Of a DNA stretch of 6,780 nt, positions 4,581 to 6,780 are shown piece by piece (within the stretch, counting starts at the first letter, position 1; every line of letters starts with the position of its first letter). Below the pieces are notes generated by a model. That model saw only the letters and a program-made list of their open reading frames with translations. It was not told the DNA's origin and made no database searches. The stretch comes from DASXTS01 sp036505275 (GTDB lineage: Bacteria; Actinomycetota; Actinomycetes; Mycobacteriales; Pseudonocardiaceae): contig DASXTS010000084.1 of the NCBI GenBank assembly GCA_036505275.1, positions 1 through 6,780 of the forward strand, given 5' to 3'. The position numbers and the translations under genes are program-made.

Positions 4581-5588
4581 GTGACGAACGCGGAGACCCG
4601 GCCGACACTCGCGGACGTGGCCGCCCGCGCCGGGGTTTCGAAGTCGCTGGTGTCCCTGGTGATGCGCGACGAACCGGGCGCCGGCGCCGAGACGCGGCGG
4701 CGGGTCCTGGAGGCGGCCGACGAGCTGGGCTACCACCCGGACAGTCGGGCGCGGTTGCTGCGCAGCGGCCGCAGTCGCCTGCTCGGCGTCGTGTTCGGCA
4801 TCCAGCACGCCTTCCACGTCGACCTGGTCACCGCCCTCTACACCGCGGCCCGCGACTCCGGGTACGAGCTGGCGCTCAGCGCCGTCACCCCCAACCGGGA
4901 CGAGACCGAGGCGACTGCGAGCCTGCTCCAGGACCGGTGCGAAGCCCTCATCATGCTCGGCCCGCAGACGCCCGCCCACACTCTGGCCCGGCTCACAACA
5001 CGGCTACCGGTCGTCGTCCTGGCCCGGGGTGTCCGCGGCGCTGACGTGATCCGGACCGCCGACGCCGACGGACTGCATCAGGCCGTCGACCATCTAGCCC
5101 GGCTCGGCCACCAGCGAATCGCGCACATTGACGGCGGGCGCGCACCCGGCGCCGCGGACCGGCGGCGCGGCTACCGCGAGGCGATGGACGCCCACGGCCT
5201 GAGCCGCCACGTACAGATCGTCGCGGGCGGCCTCACCGAGGAGAAGGGCACGACCGCAGCCCGCGCACTCCTCGACCAGAGCCAGCCACCAACCGCAATC
5301 ACGATCTTCAACGACCGCTGCGCGACGGGCGTGCTCGACGTGCTGGCCCGCGGCGGGCTACAGGTGCCAGAAGACGTCAGCGTCGTCGGCTACGACGACA
5401 GCCACCTGGCCCGCCTCGCCCACATCAACCTGACCACGATTGCCCAGGACGTCCACACCATGACGAAGCTGGCCGTGGCCAGGGCCATCGACCGCATCGA
5501 AGGCGCCAACGTCGCCCACCGAACAATCGTCGTTCCACCCCACCTCGTGATCCGAGGAACGACCGGGCCCGCGACGACCCAATCATGA
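4581..5588 (+). CDS. LacI-family transcriptional repressor of the divergent sugar cassette
   Basis: This 335-residue cytoplasmic repressor has the family layout. The N-terminal HTH (TLADVAARAGVSKSLVSLVM, residues 9-28) and hinge (ETRRRVLEAADELGYHPDSRARLLRSG, about 37-63) are followed by a periplasmic-binding-protein-like sugar-sensing core. Its late signature contains FNDRCATGVLDVLARGGLQVPEDVSVVGYDDSHLA and LTTIAQ. The HTH encodes typical binding to a CpG-centred palindrome, and two such sites lie directly upstream. I choose GTG 4581 over ATG 4575: neither has an RBS, ATG 4575 directly abuts the -10, and GTG 4581 coincides with the predicted +1. The choice changes only two residues. It probably represses both itself and the dehydrogenase/isomerase operon until a sugar, cyclitol or derivative binds. 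The inducer cannot be read from the sequence. Confidence 0.93.
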   Translation: MTNAETRPTLADVAARAGVSKSLVSLVMRDEPGAGAETRRRVLEAADELGYHPDSRARLLRSGRSRLLGVVFGIQHAFHVDLVTALYTAARDSGYELALSAVTPNRDETEATASLLQDRCEALIMLGPQTPAHTLARLTTRLPVVVLARGVRGADVIRTADADGLHQAVDHLARLGHQRIAHIDGGRAPGAADRRRGYREAMDAHGLSRHVQIVAGGLTEEKGTTAARALLDQSQPPTAITIFNDRCATGVLDVLARGGLQVPEDVSVVGYDDSHLARLAHINLTTIAQDVHTMTKLAVARAIDRIEGANVAHRTIVVPPHLVIRGTTGPATTQS

Positions 5589-5723
5589 GCCGAGTACTTC
5601 CGGTCGTGTAATACCCCATCTCCTCACGGAATGGCTGGGGCGTGAACTGTCCCGTGACGGGTGTCAGGCGATCCTCCTGCGGACCGCCGCCACTGTCACG
5701 ACTGGCCCCTGAGCAGCGGGAAT

Positions 5724-5808
5724 GCGGTTCGGGCTCTGCCACATCCGGTCCACCAACGGCTCGTGAGCTGGGCAAACGCGAAAGCGGATGTGGCGGTGCC
5801 CGAACCGC
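5724..5808. repeat. 85-bp long interrupted palindrome containing repeat copy B
   Basis: Two 24-nt arms (5724-5747 and 5785-5808) pair at 21 positions. Outer part GCGGTTCGGGC pairs with GCCCGAACCGC, and inner part GCCACATCCG pairs with CGGATGTGGC. They are split by a symmetric 3-nt mismatch (TCT against GGT). The 37-nt loop holds a smaller GCTC-GT-GAGC hairpin. No target duplication is evident at the ends. It may act as a terminator for the LacI-family gene, as a MITE-like element or as a structured RNA. A classical short-loop terminator is unlikely because of the long loop and missing T-tract. Confidence 0.8.
5730..5791 (+). repeat. Dispersed repeat, copy B
   Basis: This matches copy A (1083-1142) in the same orientation through the blocks CGGG, TCTGCCACATCCGGT (5735-5749), CCACCAA (5750-5756), TGAGCTG (5764-5770), CAAACG (5773-5778) and AGCGGATGT (5783-5791). 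Only small spacing changes separate the copies. The two copies bracket the isomerase/IS110/dehydrogenase/LacI block, each lying beyond the 3' end of the outermost gene. Confidence 0.75.
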
Positions 5809-6118
5809 CCCGGTCAGGTGCGCCCTGAACTGGGAAGAGCAAGCGTGCAGATCTTGCAGCCACGGCCGTGCGGTAACGCCCGCCGAGCAGTCCGACGGCG
5901 CGGCAATCAGCCAGATCAGATGCCTACGGTCTTGCCGTCATCCTCATGCGAGACCCCGGAGCGGCGTTCCGGACGGGCGTTTCTGCTGCGTCGGCGCCAG
6001 TGACCGCCGCGCCGACGTCGAGCACGCACCCAGACGCGGCCACGCTGCAGCCGCACCGCGCGTTATCGGCGGCGGAACAATGCACTCGGTCTTGGATTCG
6101 CTGCGGCGTTCCCCGCTT

Positions 6119-6146
6119 ACTATCGCCGGCTCGACCGCCGGATAGT
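6119..6146. other. Bulged hairpin
   Basis: ACTATCGCCGG (6119-6129) pairs with CCGGATAGT (6138-6146) through ACTAT and CCGG, leaving a 2-nt bulge and an 8-nt loop. It is isolated in the gene-free gap. Function is unknown. Confidence 0.3.
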
Positions 6147-6153
6147 CCCTGCC

Positions 6154-6165
6154 GCCGCCGGCGGC
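6154..6165. other. Perfect 12-bp GC palindrome
   Basis: GCCGCC|GGCGGC is a perfect palindrome about 140 bp before the monooxygenase gene. It could be a protein-binding site, but in such GC-rich DNA it may also be chance. Confidence 0.25.
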
Positions 6166-6247
6166 CATCGAGGCTAGCGGCGGGGCGAAAGGAAGTGGTT
6201 GGTCAGTGGGGCCGGTGAGGCGGTGGCGAACGTTTGCATTTCGGGCG

Positions 6248-6281
6248 TTGACCCCTGGCCGGCGGCGGATCCGCATATCGT
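6248..6281 (+). promoter_or_regulatory. Possible promoter of the ABM-domain gene
   Basis: TTGACC (6248-6253) resembles a -35. TATCGT (6276-6281) fits TANNNT and would place +1 near 6288, leaving an 18-nt leader that carries the RBS. The 22-bp spacing is too long for a standard promoter, so only the -10 is moderately supported. Confidence 0.3.
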
Positions 6282-6294
6282 TTGCGGGAACCGA

Positions 6295-6299
6295 GGGAG
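6295..6299 (+). promoter_or_regulatory. Ribosome-binding site of the ABM-domain gene
   Basis: GGGAG lies 6 nt before ATG 6306. It decides that start over the in-frame TTG at 6282, which precedes the RBS itself. Confidence 0.7.
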
Positions 6300-6305
6300 A
6301 ACATC

Positions 6306-6602
6306 ATGGCCATTCGTCACGTTGTCACCATCCGGGTCGCCGACGGCGGGGCGGAGGGTTTCCTCGACGCCTTCAAGGCCCTTCAGGAGTTGGCGCTGCG
6401 GGACCCAGGCTGCGAGCAGTACGAGCTGTTCCGCTCCGTCGACGACCCGGACACGATGGTGATGCTGGAGCTCTGGTCGAGCCGCGAACTCCTGGAGAAG
6501 CACATGGCCGCCGAGCGCGCCGGCAACGCCGCCCTGGTGGACGCTGTCGTCGCGCTCTGGGCTCCCGGCTTCACCCCGACGGTCGAGCGCTACGAGACCT
6601 GA
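6306..6602 (+). CDS. ABM-domain (YgiN-like) putative quinol monooxygenase
   Basis: This is a small, probably cytoplasmic protein of 98 residues, nearly all one ABM (antibiotic biosynthesis monooxygenase) ferredoxin-like fold. The visible pattern is strand IRHVVTIRV, helix GGAEGFLDAFKALQELAL, then DPGCEQYELFRSVDDPDTMVMLELWSS, helix RELLEKHMAAERAGNAALVDAVV, and a C-terminal GFTPTVERYET. DPGC-x-x-Y-E-L and LELW are hallmarks of the family, whose members oxidise quinols or aromatic polyketides without cofactor or bind heme. Length is typical and such proteins dimerise. No heme-monooxygenase signature is evident. It stands alone, apart from the sugar cassette, so its substrate is unknown. A general role in quinone or reactive-electrophile metabolism is possible but inferred. 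Confidence 0.9.
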   Translation: MAIRHVVTIRVADGGAEGFLDAFKALQELALRDPGCEQYELFRSVDDPDTMVMLELWSSRELLEKHMAAERAGNAALVDAVVALWAPGFTPTVERYET

Positions 6603-6607
6603 CAGTC

Positions 6608-6621
6608 CCGGCCGCAGCCGG
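6608..6621 (+). terminator. Short hairpin directly after the ABM-domain gene
   Basis: CCGGC-CGCA-GCCGG begins six bases after the stop codon. It is compact, but no T-tract follows. It may be a weak terminator or only a local GC palindrome. Confidence 0.35.
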
Positions 6622-6660
6622 CCGTCACCGTCGATGCCGCTCCAGCGCCGCCCGTGAAGC

Positions 6661-6690
6661 GCGGGCCGGGCTTGCCCGCAACCGCTGTTT
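6661..6690 (+). terminator. Probable terminator of the ABM-domain gene
   Basis: GCGGGC (6661-6666), a 7-nt loop and GCCCGC (6674-6679) form a perfect stem, followed after a few bases by a TGTTTT run ending near 6691. This is the closest thing in the window to an intrinsic terminator. Confidence 0.45.
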
Positions 6691-6780
6691 TGCTCTCGGC
6701 GTACGAGCCTTGACGCGACCTCCGAGGCGCTGTGGCGCGCCGAGCGTCTCGCCACGAAGTGTGACGACGAGACGGCGACC

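Larger units (their letters stand above)
5589..6305. other. 717-bp gap without a convincing gene
   Basis: Open frames here (for example 5642-6145 on +, 5944-6276 on -) are rich in Arg, Ser, Pro and Cys, show no recognisable motif and have no good RBS, so I treat them as chance frames. The gap contains a weak hairpin just after the LacI-family stop (CCCG-TGA-CGGG near 5651-5660), repeat copy B inside a long palindrome, a bulged hairpin at 6119-6146, a GC palindrome at 6154-6165 and the promoter region of the downstream gene. It may hold decayed or mobile DNA. Confidence 0.5.

Noticed and set aside
5724..5808. Integron attC site
   Set aside because: The long imperfect palindrome is attC-like in overall shape, but the ends (GTTCGGGC / GCCCGAAC) do not fit the RYYYAAC/GTTRRRY core rule, and no integrase or cassette array is visible.
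5642..6145. A possible 167-aa protein in the gap after the LacI-family gene
   Set aside because: No RBS, Cys/Arg/Ser-rich without conserved pattern, and it runs through the long palindrome. Codon use does not resemble the neighbouring genes.
6174..6755. A minus-strand 193-aa frame over the ABM-domain gene
   Set aside because: Shadow of the ABM-domain frame; no family resemblance and no ribosome-binding site.
1..6780. CRISPR array, tRNA or rRNA genes
   Set aside because: I saw no regularly spaced identical repeats, no cloverleaf with a GGTTCGAATCC-type arm, and no rRNA-like conserved stretch on either strand.
6700..6780. Possible start of another gene at the window end
   Set aside because: One + frame reads SLDATSEALWRAERLATK and looks mildly protein-like, but no start codon or RBS precedes it and the frame is cut by the window, so it cannot be supported.

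Overview
The window is GC-rich throughout, with strong G/C bias at third codon positions. It carries an actinobacterial style of LysR, LacI and IS110 proteins and apparently leaderless genes. A high-GC actinomycete (Streptomyces- or Micromonospora/Actinoplanes-like) is the best guess; this is inferred from composition and protein style, and I cannot name the genus.

Layout. Positions 1-869 (+) hold the last ~288 residues of a LysR-type regulator whose first residues lie outside the window. Positions 870-1213 are a gene-free convergent gap with three tandem hairpins (985-1079), followed by copy A of an unusual dispersed repeat (1083-1142). Positions 1214-1999 (-) encode a hydroxypyruvate-isomerase-like TIM-barrel sugar isomerase. 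About 2096-3520 is an apparently intact IS110-family element: a ~135-nt non-coding left end that is a candidate bridge-RNA region, then a 420-aa DEDD/serine transposase (+), then a ~25-nt right end. Positions 3507-4505 (-) encode a Gfo/Idh/MocA (inositol 2-dehydrogenase-like) oxidoreductase. Positions 4581-5588 (+) encode a divergent LacI-family repressor. Positions 5589-6305 have no convincing gene but contain copy B of the repeat (5730-5791) inside a long palindrome. Positions 6306-6602 (+) encode a small ABM/YgiN-like monooxygenase, followed by hairpins to the window end.

How it works together. The LacI repressor, dehydrogenase and isomerase look like one small sugar or polyol catabolic cassette. 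Two identical palindromes TGGAACGTTCCA lie exactly 60 bp apart in the divergent promoter region. One fills the -35/-10 spacer of the lacI-type promoter and the other overlaps the start codon of the dehydrogenase. Both promoters place +1 on a start codon, so both transcripts are predicted to be leaderless. The IS110 element has landed at the dehydrogenase/isomerase junction in the opposite orientation and probably uncouples the isomerase from its operon promoter. Removing the element at its best predicted ends joins the two reading frames without a stop.

I see no wholly new multi-gene system. The most unusual signals are the diverged repeat pair bracketing the cassette, the IS110 end and bridge-RNA architecture with its scar, and the compact twin-operator leaderless control region.
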